A program made the position numbers and the translations under genes. Shown here piece after piece: positions 22,201-34,460 of a DNA stretch of 64,000 nucleotides (positions are counted from its first letter, which is position 1; every line of letters starts with the position of its first letter). This DNA is from Tretioscincus oriximinensis. Lineage: Eukaryota > Chordata > Lepidosauria > Squamata > Gymnophthalmidae. Location of the stretch: the NCBI GenBank assembly GCA_022410635.1, contig JAJVDF010000358.1, forward strand, positions 1,113,489-1,177,488, in the 5' to 3' direction. A model generated the notes under the pieces. That model was not told the origin of the DNA. It searched no databases and saw nothing but the letters and a program-made list of their open reading frames with translations.

Positions 22201-24380
22201 GAGTCAGCTTTTCATTTCAATCTATCCTGACAGCTAGGCTTCCAAATCAAAGTAGGGGATGCCTTATGAGGTCATTGCTCCTTGTAAAATGCCCTCCGGA
22301 GGTTTGCTACTTTTTACGTTATGAAATCCATCAGGTCAAAAGATTGCCTTCTTCAAATCTTATAACTCAGTGCACCTTGTTTCTTGCCATGCATCACTCA
22401 ACAGGACGTTGACCACATTTGACTCACAGTGTACAAATATTCAATCATTCAGCAGTGAGTACTCTTTGTAACTTCATACCAGGCCTTTCCATCTTCTGTT
22501 ATTTCCCAAAGTTACCCCGAGTTCATGTTCATTTCTTCTGCTGTCTCTTTTCCTTTTGCCTATAATCTTTCCTACTAATTAGTCCTATAGCATTAGCTCC
22601 AGATGCAGTATTTGTCTTTCCAATTAACAATCCATATTGATTTTCCTTTATTGTTGACTGATTTGATCTTCTTGNGGTCTACAGGTTTCCCAACAATGTA
22701 TAATACTCGATACAGTTATGGGAAACAGGAGAGATATATCTTAGCAATGTGAGCCTCAAATCAGACAACCAAATACACGAATAGTTATTATAACACTCAA
22801 CTCGATTTTCCAAACGAAAATGTTCTACAAATGTTCTGTTCAAATAATTGCTATGTAAAGAAAGACTGAGACGATGCATGACTGATTGCATGGGCAATCC
22901 AGAACAGTGAGGATATCAGACCCCTTAGATCACTTTCTGGAACAAAATAAGGCCAATTGTGGATCAGGCCCTGGCCTTCCAATGTACAGTAATTCAAAAG
23001 AGGGGAAATCACATTATTTTAAAGTTGTCAGGATTACTTTTAATGAGAAAAGTTGCATTTGTTGGTTATGAAAGTGCAGAGTTACTACATCTGTGTTTGG
23101 CAAACCTGGACTCATCACCACCACCACCACGCACATCCAAACTATTCCCCCCACGTCACTTCCCATCCAAGACTTTTGTTTTTTTNAAAATTACATTTTA
23201 GTTTACATTTCCATACTGCGCAGGGGTAGCAGCAAATTCANTGGCAGTCAATGAACAATAAAGCAGAGATTTTGTTACTATAGCAATCCAGGCTGGTGGA
23301 TTTCAAGCTCCATTTGCTCCATAAGACACACTAATTTCCCCCTTTTGGAGGGGAGAAGTGTGTTTTATAGTCCAAAAATCTGGGTAAAAAACTTGCGCTG
23401 CATCCAGACAGCGTAAACAATCCACTTGCAAGTTGAATTTATGTAGCATTTACCACCCCAGGTTGCTCTGTAACTGACAGATTTGTGGGTTTAGAGGTGA
23501 TCTGATTGTTGGTTTACCAGGAAAACAATTCACAAACCACTGCATATGGTAATTTGGAAAAACAGTTTTGTGACAAAGTAGGAGAGTGAAAGGCAAAAGA
23601 ACCTGACTGCAAACTACCGAATAGCATTTGGAAGGAGAGACTACTACACTTCCTCTTGACAACTAATAAACAAAATGGTTGACAGGGGAGTGATTCAGTC
23701 AACCATATATGCATGTCTGTTGTTATTTCCTGCATTCCGTTTGCTACATATAGTCTGCCCCTGGCCATTGTCCCCTAGGATCTGAAGAAGCAGACTTGTC
23801 TATGAAAGCTCATCCTGCCTACCTTTTTTGTTAGTCTCTAAACACGTATAAGACCAGTGTTTACATCTGACATCTTGACTGCTACTTCTTGTTGTATATT
23901 TGCATTGTTGACACGAACAGTACGTGAAAGCAATTTATCTAACATTTAAAAATATATATTTTTTGCATGGGGGGGGGGGGATGGTGAAGTGGGAATACCA
24001 AATCTTACCTTTGAAATTCTTCCCCTAAAGCCTTATTATGAAGGAATATGTAAATGATCCAATTAGTTAAGGGAGGGGGTCCCTAGGGCTAATAGCCTGA
24101 GGCCTGAACCAATTAGGAGAAGCCTTCTTTAGTTCAGTAACAGCTTGTTGCTGTTTTACCCCATCTATTACATTCTCATTAAGACCAAGTCCAGTGGCAA
24201 ACTTTCTTCTGACAAGGACCATGAAGAAGAGTCAGTTTCCACCCCACCAGGATCAGATTACTGTGAAAGGGGGCAAAAGAAGCAAAACAAACTATACTTA
24301 AGTAGTAGATGGGTCTTTAATCTCCATGTTTTTGCCTACCAACCACTTTGAATAGTTAATCCACATCATGTTTAGAGTGA
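19290..24380. other. long stretch without a recognised gene
   Basis: The minor items seen are an (AT)n run at 20039-20059, a G run near 23970 and a hairpin-retroposon half copy at about 23777-23860 ('gaagcagacttgtctatgaa', 'ttgttagtctctaa'). The moderately GC-rich patch 21340-21740 has open frames on both strands but no domain or splice support. Confidence 0.5.
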
Positions 24381-24399
24381 TTGGCTACAGGGAACTCAC

Positions 24400-26110
24400 A
24401 GAGGGCGGATCAAACACGAATATCTATATACAAGTTTAAAACAGGGTAGATGGGGNTTGCCAAACTTTGAGACCTATTATGATGCAGTTAATATTGTTAA
24501 AATAATGGACCTTGAATATAATTTAACAAAGAAATGGGTCTCAGTAGAATGATCAATGCACCAACTACAAGATATATCAGTAATGCATCATAATTGGGCA
24601 AGCGAATCCATTCAAAGAGTATATGGACCATCAATGGCTACAGTAGTTGTGTGGAAACGTTGGTTCTCAACCTTGGTATTAAGCAGGGCTTTTTTTGTGA
24701 CGGAACGCACCGGAACGCAGTTCTGGCACCTTTTATTTAGGCGGGGGGGACGTGGGGGGAGGCGGGGGGGGCGGGAATGAGCGGCGGCGGCTGCCTCCGC
24801 TCCCCTGCCCCCCCGCCTAAATAAAAGATGCCGGAACTGCTGCATTAGCCGCCGGCGAGGTGGGCGTGGCGTTATTTTATTTAGGCGGCACCTTTTATTG
24901 CGGCGGCGGCAGCGGCGGGGGGCACGCCCCCCTCGCCGGCGGCCAATGCAGCAATCCTGGCACCTTTTATTTAGGCGGGGGGGCGGAGTTAGCGGGGGGC
25001 GGGGGCGACAGCGGCAGCAGCGGGGGGCGCGGGAATGAGCGGCGGCAGTGGCCGCCTCCGCTTCCCCACCCCCCCGCCTAAATAAAGGGTGCCGGTACTG
25101 CTGCGTTGGCCGCCGGCGAGGGGGGCGTGCCCCCCCGCCCGCTCGCCTCCCCCACCCGCTCGCCCCCCCGCCCGCTCACCCCCCCCGCCCCCCGCCGCCG
25201 GTGTTAGTTCCGGCACCTTTTGTGCTGGAAAAAAAGCACTGAGTAAATCCAAACTTGATTCAATTCTTCAATTTAATAATGAAACAAAGATTATACCATC
25301 ATATATCATCAATAAATTTATAAAATTAAATAAATTTTAAATAATATTTTTTATAAAGATAATGAAATTCCTTCTATTAATAGAATTTACATAACCGAAA
25401 CTACTGGAGTTAATAATTGGTTAATATCAAATGCAATAGTTAATTATCTTTCTACACCTCTGATGAGAAATGCAATTCATAAACCAGTTAACTACTGGAA
25501 AAACATAGTTGATAAAAAAAATTAAAAGGGAATTATAGGACTACTTTAGAAATAAATAATCAGTCTAAATTTTCATTTTTGTGAAACTTTGAGTGGTAAA
25601 TGGTCACAAAAGGCTAATATCTCTTCAAATGTCATAAAAAATATTACTTCACTGCTCCATTCATATCATTATAATAAAATAATCGAACTTTATATAAAGT
25701 TAGTCACAGTATGGTACCAGACATCCATCGAAGTATCACATTTTGTAAATATGAATCCTAGTTGCTTTCTGGGAAATTATTCAAGCTCTCATATATACAG
25801 TTATGGGTTTTTCTATAAATTAGTCAATTGAAAAATGGTTATTTGCACAAACTCCATTCCCGGGCATATCCTCATCTGATTATTTTTTATATAATCAGCT
25901 AATAACTGCAGCTCTGTTAACAAGAACTTATGGGTGGAAGGATGAACGGAAATGGACTATAGGGAGAGATGGCAACATTCTGTGATTCAAATAATGAAGT
26001 TTGATTTTGTTAAGGAAAAGAGATTATATTGTAACGGATTGAAAATTAATTTGATGCAGAGACAGTATTGCCATAAGTTAATTTGTTATATAGAAGGACG
26101 AAGGTCATTT
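24400..26110 (+). mobile_element. L1-like LINE relic interrupted by a GC-rich element
   Basis: Before the insertion, frames read WGxPNFETYYDAVNIV and VVVWKRWFSTLVLS, reminiscent of the L1 ORF2 thumb region (LPNF..YY.A ... W..W). After it come SKLDSILQFNN, NQLITAALLTRTYGWKDE and KWTIGR. The last block is also encoded on the minus strand at 44590-44720, so this is a repeat family. Many stops. Assignment to L1 over another LINE clade is tentative. Confidence 0.5.
24684..25241. mobile_element. very GC-rich palindromic non-autonomous element with hAT-like ends
   Basis: The left end CAGGGCTTTTTTT and the right end, in reverse complement, CAGTGCTTTTTTT agree at 12 of 13 bases. The inside is over 70% G+C. 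It is built from alternating inverted copies of a 'ggcaccttttatttaggcgg' block (24725, 24959; reversed at 24815 and 25075) and a 'cgccggcgag' block (24850, 24930 reversed, 25110). No 8-bp TSD is recognisable. Open frames are Gly/Pro/Arg-rich composition artefacts. Confidence 0.65.
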
Positions 26111-26677
26111 TCTACATGGTGAAATATTTGTAGGGAAATTTTTCCACTGATGAATAAGTTAATATAGACTTTTCTTTGACTGGCTAATATGATTCAATAT
26201 ATTTCGTTGTTAATCTGTTGGTATGTTGGTTTATTTGTTGTATTCTGTTATTTNTTTAGTTCTGTTTTTGTTATTTGTTTTATCTAATGTATGGTTCATT
26301 GCTTTCTCATTCATCTTTGACAGATATTATATTTCAATTTTTTAAAAAAACTATATGCCAGAATTCCTTAAGAAGTAGAAGAGCCTTTAATTTCCATGCT
26401 TTAGCATACCAACCACCTTGAATAGTTCACCGACATCATGTTTAGAGTGATCAGTTGCCATAAATGTCTGAAGTTGCCATTTTATGAATTATGGAATTCC
26501 CTGCTTCTGAGGTTCTGGGTGTGAGTCTGGCTCTTTACCAAAACTAAAATTTTAGAGCCTAGGATTTATAGCTGGGATTAGATGTCCTTCAGAAATAAGT
26601 AGTGATGGTAGCTTTTAATAGGCAATAAACAAAATTAGCAATGTGATTGCAACTAGAGTTTTTTCCATCATAGAAAT

Positions 26678-27068
26678 CCTGTTTGCAGGGCCGGATTTAA
26701 GCAACTGCACCCAGCAACAAAATTTCGAGGGTGGCAAAATATAGCTAGTAGTAAAAAGATATTAATATTTTTTATTGCTTTTATCATTATAAAACCTGAA
26801 GTAGACTAGCGTTCTGGCATTAAAATAGTATTATTAGTATATCACATCATCTTCAGGTGGCAGCATGTATACTGAATCACCCACAATGCCTTGTCTTGCA
26901 ACCACATGGTGGTGGATGCAGCCAACTGCAAGCATGAGGAGCATAAGGAGTCCATTTGAGATTCAGANTTGTTCAGAATCAGATGCTGAAGTTTAGTCGA
27001 TGAGGGGGGCATAAAATAAATGACTGCACAGGGGTGTCATACTTCCAAAATATGGGCCTGCCTGTCTG
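26678..27068. mobile_element. probable hAT-type non-autonomous element, 375 bp
   Basis: Element 26686-27060 begins CAGGGCCGGATTTAAG, and its end reversed begins CAGGCCCATATTTTGG (11/16). Flanks are CCTGTTTG and CCTGTCTG (7/8), fitting an 8-bp target duplication. No coding sequence. Confidence 0.5.
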
Positions 27069-27189
27069 AATATATTTCCTGCCTCAATCTCACTGATTTT
27101 TACAAAATATTTCATTCAAATTACATATGCAAGTCTTTAATGAGCTAATATATAATAAGTGGCTTGCTGGCTCATCCTGGAGACCTGTG

Positions 27190-28470
27190 TGGTCCAACGT
27201 TGTTTTCTCACAGATACATATGAGAAGCCAGACAAAGGAGACTGGCTAAAAGATAGAAAACAGAGGGTACTAGTGAATGGACAGTTCTCAGGGTGGAAAG
27301 AAGTGAGAAGTGGAGTACCCCAAGGGTATGTACTGGGACCTCTGCTTTTCAATATATTCAAAAATGATCTGGATGCTGAGGTAAATAGTGAAGTAGCCAA
27401 GTTCGCTGACAACACTAAACTGTTCAGGGTAGTGAAAACTGATTCTAAGGAGCTCCAGAGAGATCTACTGAAATTGGGTGAGTGGGGAACAAAGTGGCAA
27501 ATGTACTTCAACTTAAGTGCAAAGTTATGCACATTGGGGCAAAGAACCNCAATTACTCCTACCAACTAATGGAAACCAAGCTTTCCATCACGGAGCAGGA
27601 AAGGGATCTTGGGGTGTTGGTGGACAGTNCAGTGAAGATGTCGTCCCAATGTGCAGCAGCAATGAAAAAAGCAAATTCAGGGTTAGGAAAGGAATTGATA
27701 ATGAGTCAGCAAGTATTGTTTTACCTNTTTATAAATCTGTGGCAAAGTCCCATTTGGAATACTGTGTACAATTCTAGTCACCACATCTCACAAAAGATAT
27801 TGTGGAACTAGAGAAGGTGCAGAAAAGAGCATCAAGAATGATCAAGGGTCTAGAGTACTTCCCTTATGAAATCCAGCTGCAATGTCTGGGCCTCTTCTGC
27901 CTCAAAAGATGGTGATCTGATTGAAATGTATACTGCTCGAAACAATTAAGGGAACACTTTAACATACACTGTTATGTTAAAGTGTTCCCTTAATTGTTTT
28001 GAGCAGTGTATAAAATCATGCATGCCATGCATAAGGTGAATAGAGAAAAATCGTTTTCTCTATGGCATAACACTAGAACCAGGGGGCATTCTTTGAAGCT
28101 GATGAGCAGAATAGTCAGGACAGACAAAGGAAAGAATTTTTTCACCCAGGGAATCATCAGCCTTTGGAATTTACTTCCAGAAGAGGTGGTAGTAGCTAGG
28201 AGCCTGGATAGCTTTAAAACTGGATTAGACAAGTTCATGGACACCCAGAGTATAAATAGCTATTAGGATAGATGTCTTGATGCTGTCTCTGAGATGGAGC
28301 AACAGGCAGGATTCCTGAAATGCCTTTTGCAGGGTATCGAAAACAGGTGAAGGTTTTGCCTTTATCTGTTCCACACTGTCCACGTGCAATTGGTGGGCCT
28401 CTGTGTGAGACAGAATGCCGGATTCGATGGGCTCNGGCCCAATTCAGATGACTCCTTTTATGTTCTTAAG
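27190..28470 (+). pseudogene. CR1 LINE ORF2 relic (reverse transcriptase to 3' UTR)
   Basis: Readable CR1 reverse-transcriptase blocks in order are GDWLKDRKQRVLVNGQFSGW, VRSGVPQGYVLGPLLFNIF, NDLDAEVNSEVAKFADNTKL and LGEWGTKWQMYFNLSAKLC. After frameshifts come the C-terminal FFTQGIISLWNLLPEEVVVA and the 3' UTR to 'ttttatgttcttaag'. The catalytic FADD motif reads FADN, so the enzyme would be inactive even without the frameshifts. A 78-bp DNA transposon splits it at 27931-28008. Confidence 0.9.
27929..28010. mobile_element. 78-bp hairpin MITE with TA target duplication
   Basis: Element 27931-28008 is an almost perfect palindrome: the arm 'tgctcgaaacaattaaggga' pairs with 'tcccttaattgttttgagca' around a short centre. 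TA flanks it on both sides. Removing element plus one TA restores the CR1 sequence 'gaaatgtataaaatc'. Terminal sequence resembles a vertebrate Tc1/mariner family. A second copy is at 57571-57648. Confidence 0.85.
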
Positions 28471-28479
28471 CACATTTTG

Positions 28480-29385
28480 GAAACCTAGAATTCTCCAGAA
28501 TTTCCTATTTAATAACTTTCAGCCAATCTCAAAACTGAATATTTCAAAATGATGTCAAGGATGGTCCCCAATAGCCCTTGCATTGTTTCAGCTTGGTGTG
28601 ACCTTGATGGCTTCCTCTCTCCCACCACCATCCAATTACTGATCTGGGTTGCCTATGGCCCTTTTGCTAATATCAAGCTGAGATTATAGCTATCCATAAT
28701 AAGTTAATGATGCTTTGGCTCTGAGTCCCNTCTTTCCTGTGCCTCTCCAGATGTCACAAGTAGTCAGTCCATTACTACAGGTTTCCATTAAAACGTTTAT
28801 TTCCAAAATGACAGGAAGAAAAATTGGCCACTTGGAATTATTTTTTTTAGGATACATTAACATTTTATTAAACATGAAATTAAATGTACCCTGTTTTGAT
28901 GATGCATCTGTTCAAACTAACCCAACTGTCCTATCTATCGTGCAAGAGCTATTTTTTCCAGAGATATGAGATTGAAAGACACAACCTTCAGAAGGATGGA
29001 TAAGTGCCATTGTTTTTACTGCTGTGTTTAAGGGCAGGAGAGAAGAGTCTCAAAACTGTCATTAGGTTGTACAAAGAGGCCAACTAAAATTCATTAATGT
29101 TTCCTAAAGGAGAAAAATCTCTTTAAATTGAACGTGATTGTGGATTTAGCAAAACGTGTACTGATAAGGCATCATCCATTACACTATAGCTTAGTCATTC
29201 CATCTTTGCCTTCTCAGAGCCTCAACTGAGAGAGTTTGTATAAATAACAATTAAATCAAACTAAGAAAACAGGCATGTGTGTTTTCTCTTCTGGTTTGGA
29301 TACTGTCAATGCTGATGGTCTTGTTTATGGAACATGGTAAAAACACGATGGGCATTATACAAGCACAAGTGTAATTAGCTCGTTG
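28480..29385. other. no recognisable feature
   Basis: No known repeat or exon seen. Confidence 0.4.
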
Positions 29386-29388
29386 TGT

Positions 29389-29660
29389 TATGATAATGCA
29401 ATGGGCTGTAGCCCCTCCTCCTCCTATCCATGACTCCACCCACTCTCCCTCCCTCCCTTTCCCACTCCCACCACCCCGTCACTTGCTGCTTCTTTGTTTT
29501 GTCTTTCTTTCCANTTTCCTTCTTTTCCTTCTTCTTTTCCTTCCCTCCTTTTCCTTCCAGTATTAAACCCTGAGGTTCACTTCTCACATCTTTCCACCCA
29601 GAGAACTGTCCATTTATTACTTCCCTCTGTTTTCTGTCTTTTAGTCACTTTCTAAGCCCA
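29389..29660 (-). repeat. chimeric polypyrimidine/CR1 repeat (copy 2)
   Basis: Same block order as 3200-3545: 'tgtagcccctcctcctcc', then a C/T tract (29440-29560), 'ttccttccagta', 'cttctcacatctttccaccc' and 'agagaactgtccattta', then the CR1 block 'ttttctgtcttttag'. The CR1 part is on the minus strand. Confidence 0.65.
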
Positions 29661-29699
29661 AACTTCGTACAAAAATTATTCACCCCCACATGATGTTTG

Positions 29700-30530
29700 A
29701 GGAGAGGAATCCCTGCACACGAAACGTGTACTAGAATTTCTCCCTCACCAGATTCCACTTCCGGAACACAAGGGGTCGGGGCGGAGGCAGGTCAAGAATG
29801 GCAGAGTCTGGATGGGCCATGATTTCTGATTGTGGGGAAAGGGTGATTCAGCAGTGGGGCTCTCCCATTGCCGCATGTGGACCGTGTCTTGGAGGACTTC
29901 CGCAGCTAAAGCGAGATCTCTGCTGAACGTCCCGTGATACCTNACACCCAGCCACCAATCGAAGAGCTTGCATGCTCTACATGCCAAGAACTACATTAGA
30001 TCAACGTTAAAGAGTAGGTCTCTGGCACCACAGAACAAAAGCAAGTTAAGTGTGGGTGGGTAGATGATTGGCTATAACCCACCATAGCCTTAAAATTCAA
30101 GCTACAGCTGGTCATGAGGAAGCAGCCATTGTATATTTGCTGCCTCTCCGTGCCCACATAACTTCCTGACAATCCAAATAAAAAGAAAGAGTTCCTTCCC
30201 ACATTCCTATGTTCTCAGGCAGGATAAGGAAAACGTATTTGACATTCCTGGATCAGATCAGCCACAGTGCACTTTTTAAGACATGTACAATCACATCTTT
30301 GTAAGCCATTTTGTTGAAACTAACAGCATTCTACAAGGAGATAGAAAAACAGGCATTAGAATTACAATAATTTCCATTAGCTTAATTTTGATTTGAATTT
30401 TGCTACCACTATTGATTCACTTTAGGTAGCTACTATTTTGTTCTTTGGTCTTGGAGGAGGTTGCTGGGAGTTTTCTAGNGGGAAATCCTGCTCTGGGAGC
30501 CTGAAAAATCTGGTTTTTGGAGTTCTCCTC
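29700..30530. other. no recognisable feature
   Basis: A GC-richer patch at 29750-29960 has a minus-strand frame of about 80 codons without a recognisable domain or splice context. Otherwise unremarkable. Confidence 0.4.
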
Positions 30531-30544
30531 ACATGCAAAGTGTG

Positions 30545-30720
30545 ATAAAATTTTGTAATGTCACTTCCAGAGCGGGATCAGAAGTGACATCATTCCACGC
30601 TATTCCCAGAAGCAGAGACTGGAAGTGACATCATTTGTGATGTCACTTCCAGCCCCGGCTCCGGTAATTGGAAAGATCTGGATAAAAATCCTGGTACGAG
30701 GGTTTCCCACACTCNTGCCT
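30545..30720. repeat. GTGACATCA repeat with 15-bp perfect palindrome
   Basis: Four GTGACATCA/TGATGTCAC sites occur. Two form a perfect hairpin: arms 30619-30633 and 30638-30652 around TTTG. Similar motif clusters lie at 31650-31745 and 48305-48360, suggesting a repeat family. Confidence 0.5.
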
Positions 30721-31624
30721 CATTTGGCTGGGATTTTCTTCTAAAATGTAGAAGATTCTTGTCCGCGCAACCCANGAAATGGAAGCAACAGGTGGTCTGA
30801 ATCAGCACTTCTTGCTTCTTTCTTGTAAAAGTAGCCTTCACTGATGATTGTCCACTCTCCAAAGGAAGGAACTTTCTTACAGCATGAAACTTGGAAGAAG
30901 TGAGTCAAAAGTCCCACGCACATACGCAAAGAAATGAAAAGGGCAACTCTGCTTCCTGATCAGCTCAAAATAGCAAAGTGAAGTGGGAGGAGATAAGCCC
31001 TAAGCACAGATGAATTTGATTAGATTATGCACCCTCCATGCTGCACATTCCAGGGAGCTGTCTTGGCTGTCTTGCTAGGATTTAAGGGCGGCTTTGTTTA
31101 AAGCTGACTCCAGCTCTTTGGAAAATGACCTATAGTGGTGAAAATCAAACTAAACAGCCTCAGCCTTTCTTTGAGAAATAATGCAGGGCCTTCAAAGGCA
31201 AAAGCCCACACGATCCTCCCGGATCAGGACAAGCAGAGACAGATGGCCTTTGTTGCATAGCATGACTTACCAGAACAGATCTAAGAACCTTGGCACTGCT
31301 TGCCTCTGTGCTATGACTGGGTGGTTTCAGTCCAAGCTATTTTGGATTGTTTATCTGTAAATAAATGAACATATGCCAAGGACCTTTTTTACTCTGTACA
31401 AAATGGCACGCTAACCCTGAAGCCAAAATGTGGGTGGGAAAAACCGGTAACTCTTTCCTATCCTGACTGCAATCATGAAATATCCATTGATCTCTAAAAT
31501 ACAATATTGGATGCAATGCTGCAAACCATGCTTGGACAAAGCAGTACAGTTTCATAGGTCCCTGTCCTCACCATACAATTTGGTAGTCAGAATCGCTTGT
31601 GTATGAGAATCTTGTATTTCATAC

Positions 31625-31800
31625 AGTGTGTGTGGCTTCTGGCCCTGCCCTGGAAATGACATCAATCAAGAAGCCATTTCTAGGAATTGGACCAGAAGTG
31701 ACATCATTCAAGATGTCATTTCCAGACCATGAAATGACATCATTCATGCGGTATGAGAATTGCCGTACACTCATATCTCGTGTAAATCCAGGGAAATTCA
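31625..31800. repeat. GTGACATCA repeat, second cluster
   Basis: 'ggaaatgacatcaatcaaga', 'agaagtgacatcattcaaga' and 'gaaatgacatcattcatgcg' recur within 90 bases and resemble 30560-30660. No termini recognised. Confidence 0.4.
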
Positions 31801-31934
31801 TACAAGCAGGCAAGAAAATCTTACTACTCCCACAGTGTCACATTTCCACACTGCTTCTTTATTTTTATGTAATAAATTTAAGTAGTAATTATGGATTCTT
31901 TACTAACCCATTCTTCCTTCATAGGAACTGCTAA

Positions 31935-34175
31935 GATGCATTATGTTAATAATCCTTTAAATAACCTCTGTTTGAATGAATCACTATTAATGTCTGCAAA
32001 GCAAGAACTTCACCACTCCTATTGTTAACAATGATCCTGCATCAGCTGATAGAGACTGGGATATATAGCGATCTAGTATAAATAGCTGGCTTGTTGGTTT
32101 CAGCTTCAGGGTTGTAAATGTTATGGATGAAGCAGATGACAATGTCTTATGATTTTTATCTCATAACAGACATAGGATCTTGGGTTGTTTTTTTCATACC
32201 AACTNCATGTACACTTTGATGGTGCATCTATGTAGTGAGGGGAAAAAGATCTATTGGTGCATTGCATGAACAGNGAGAGGTTAGTTAAAACACTTTAGCT
32301 GGGAAATAGAAATACATGGTCCTAGAACAATGTCCCAAGGCACTGTCCTCAGGAAAATATGGGGTTAAAGAAGAAACTCGAATTGGTTTGCTGTCTATGA
32401 AACGGGAGCGTGAAAAATCCATTCCACAATGAATTAAGCCCTGTAAAGAAGACCAGAGGCTATTTCCATAAAATATGCATTATATGTGCAATGCTAGCAT
32501 AATCCTGGGCTGGATAGAGTGATTCAGTCCAGGATGGGCCAGATGGTCAACAGGTCACGACACTCTAATTACAGAAGCAGAGAATGGAAGTTCCCAGGCT
32601 TCACAGTTGCCAAGCGGGGCTGTTTTAGACAGATGTATAGAAGTGACCCACTTCTGAATCCACTTCTAGGGGCCCCACCAGATGTGCTGATTAAATCCGG
32701 ACTGTATTTTAAATCTGGAATAACACAATTGCCCATCCATCCTCACATTTCTGCATTACNATAGCAAGGAGTTGAGGTATCCATGGTGGTTCCATTGCAC
32801 TACCAAGAATTTGCTCTTGATTGCTCTCAACCTTTCCCATAGTATGTGTGTGCTCCAGTGCACATGTCCTGCTAGACTCTCATCCAAGTATGCATGCCTT
32901 GTCTCAAACCATGGCTGAATTCTCGCCTTTTCCTGCAACAGGGCTTTTTAAAGAATGGATTACTGAAACTCCGGAAGCATGTGGGGCAGNATCTTCCTGA
33001 TGTAACTATCAATATGGTAGCAAAACTTCATCTGGAAAGGGCCTAAGCTTATGATCCTAGTATAAAGACCAGCTGTTACACACTAATGGCCAGGCTGGTA
33101 TACCAGTCTCTAGAATCATGTATGGATTTTTTTCTGTAAGCAGTACTCAGAGTGGGCTCCAGAATCATTTCCATGCCAGAATCTGGTCCAACTATTTCTC
33201 CTATGAAGGTGAGACTCTCACCCAGAAAACTATGTTTTCTGGTAATCCAGTTAGGAGTACAAACTATGCATTCAGGCAGAGGGTGGGAAGGCTTTGGGCT
33301 GATCTATTAGTGCAGTGCAGAAACAGCCCAGACGCCCTTCTCTCTTAGGCTATGTGAACTGGTTCTGATAAACTGGCCATTATTCTGACACTGTAAATGA
33401 GGAACTTGTGAACAGGAACAAGAGAGAAGGAGAGGGAGGGGAAGCAGGCAGTGCTTTATATAAATGCTTGGTTTTGATAAACCAAGAACACTAAGGAAAA
33501 CAGAACTGATTCGATGATTCTCATGGTTCCTCTCCCCTATCAATTATTGGCTTCAACACTGCTTAGGCCTTCCAAGAGCCACTGTCAATCCTCAGAGCTC
33601 AGGCTGAGTAAAGTCTGACAAACAGAACAGGAAAGCCAGCATCTCCNAAGCTATTTCCTTTGCCTCATGGGATGAATGGGGGTTGTCAGCCATGGAATTC
33701 AGCTGACTCAAGCCAGACAGGAAATGGTATTAAACCTTCGCCATCAATTTGAAATAAAACACGGGCTGAAGCAAGGAGACTCTTATGTGACTCACGCAAA
33801 GCAGGAGTGGCTCTAGGAGACCAGCGTTACTTTCAGAAACCTGGGAGGATGTTTAGTTAGCGAAGGTGGCAGAGGAGCAGAAACAGCTGCAGGAAAAATC
33901 TTTTCGAAGACGGCAGCGTGACGGGACGCCCACATCGAGATTTGCAACTTCCCAGCTACGCTCATCAATTTTAAATATATTCCTAATTTCCTTTCCAACA
34001 TTCTAAGGCAAATTCTCTCTTCAGAACCCCCTCATTCCTTCCATTAAGATTCTTGCCTCTATTTATTTCCAAACTGAGTGCAAGATCCTGTTGTGAAATG
34101 CATCCCAGTATGATGGAGTTTCTCTTAAATCTCCTACCAGTGGTAGGATTCTATAGAGGATGCACATACATAGAC
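31935..34175. other. no recognisable gene
   Basis: Only a short possible R2 fragment near 32940-32985 ('tttaaagaatggattactga') was noticed. Short open frames lack support. Confidence 0.4.
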
Positions 34176-34179
34176 ACCA

Positions 34180-34460
34180 CATGCTGAAGTGACAAACACA
34201 GTCCTGGGGTGTATTAAGAGGAGCATAGAATCTNGATGACGTGAAGTTATTATTGCTCTCTACAGTACTTTAGTCAGTGCACACTTAGAATACTGTCTTC
34301 AATACTGGGCACCCCAATTTGGATGTTGATAAACCAGAGCAAGTTCAAAAGAAAGATACAAACAGAAGCTGGTCAGCCATGGGTCTGGGATGGTTTAGTG
34401 AATCCTGCACTGAGTCCAACTCTAGAGTTGGTCCCTTCCAACTCTATGATTCTATGAATC
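34180..34460 (+). mobile_element. CR1 LINE fragment, bird-like subfamily
   Basis: The blocks 'acttagaatactgtcttcaa', 'tactgggcaccccaatttgg' and 'gataaaccagagcaagttca' are followed by the 3' end 'ggtcccttccaactctatga' and 'ttctatgaatc'. This is the CR1 subfamily also present at 56710, 59690 and 60283. Most of the region between is deleted. Confidence 0.75.

Noticed and set aside
24612..25340. Gly/Pro/Arg-rich frames on both strands
   Set aside because: A consequence of over 70% G+C and lack of AT-rich stop codons in a non-coding palindromic element.
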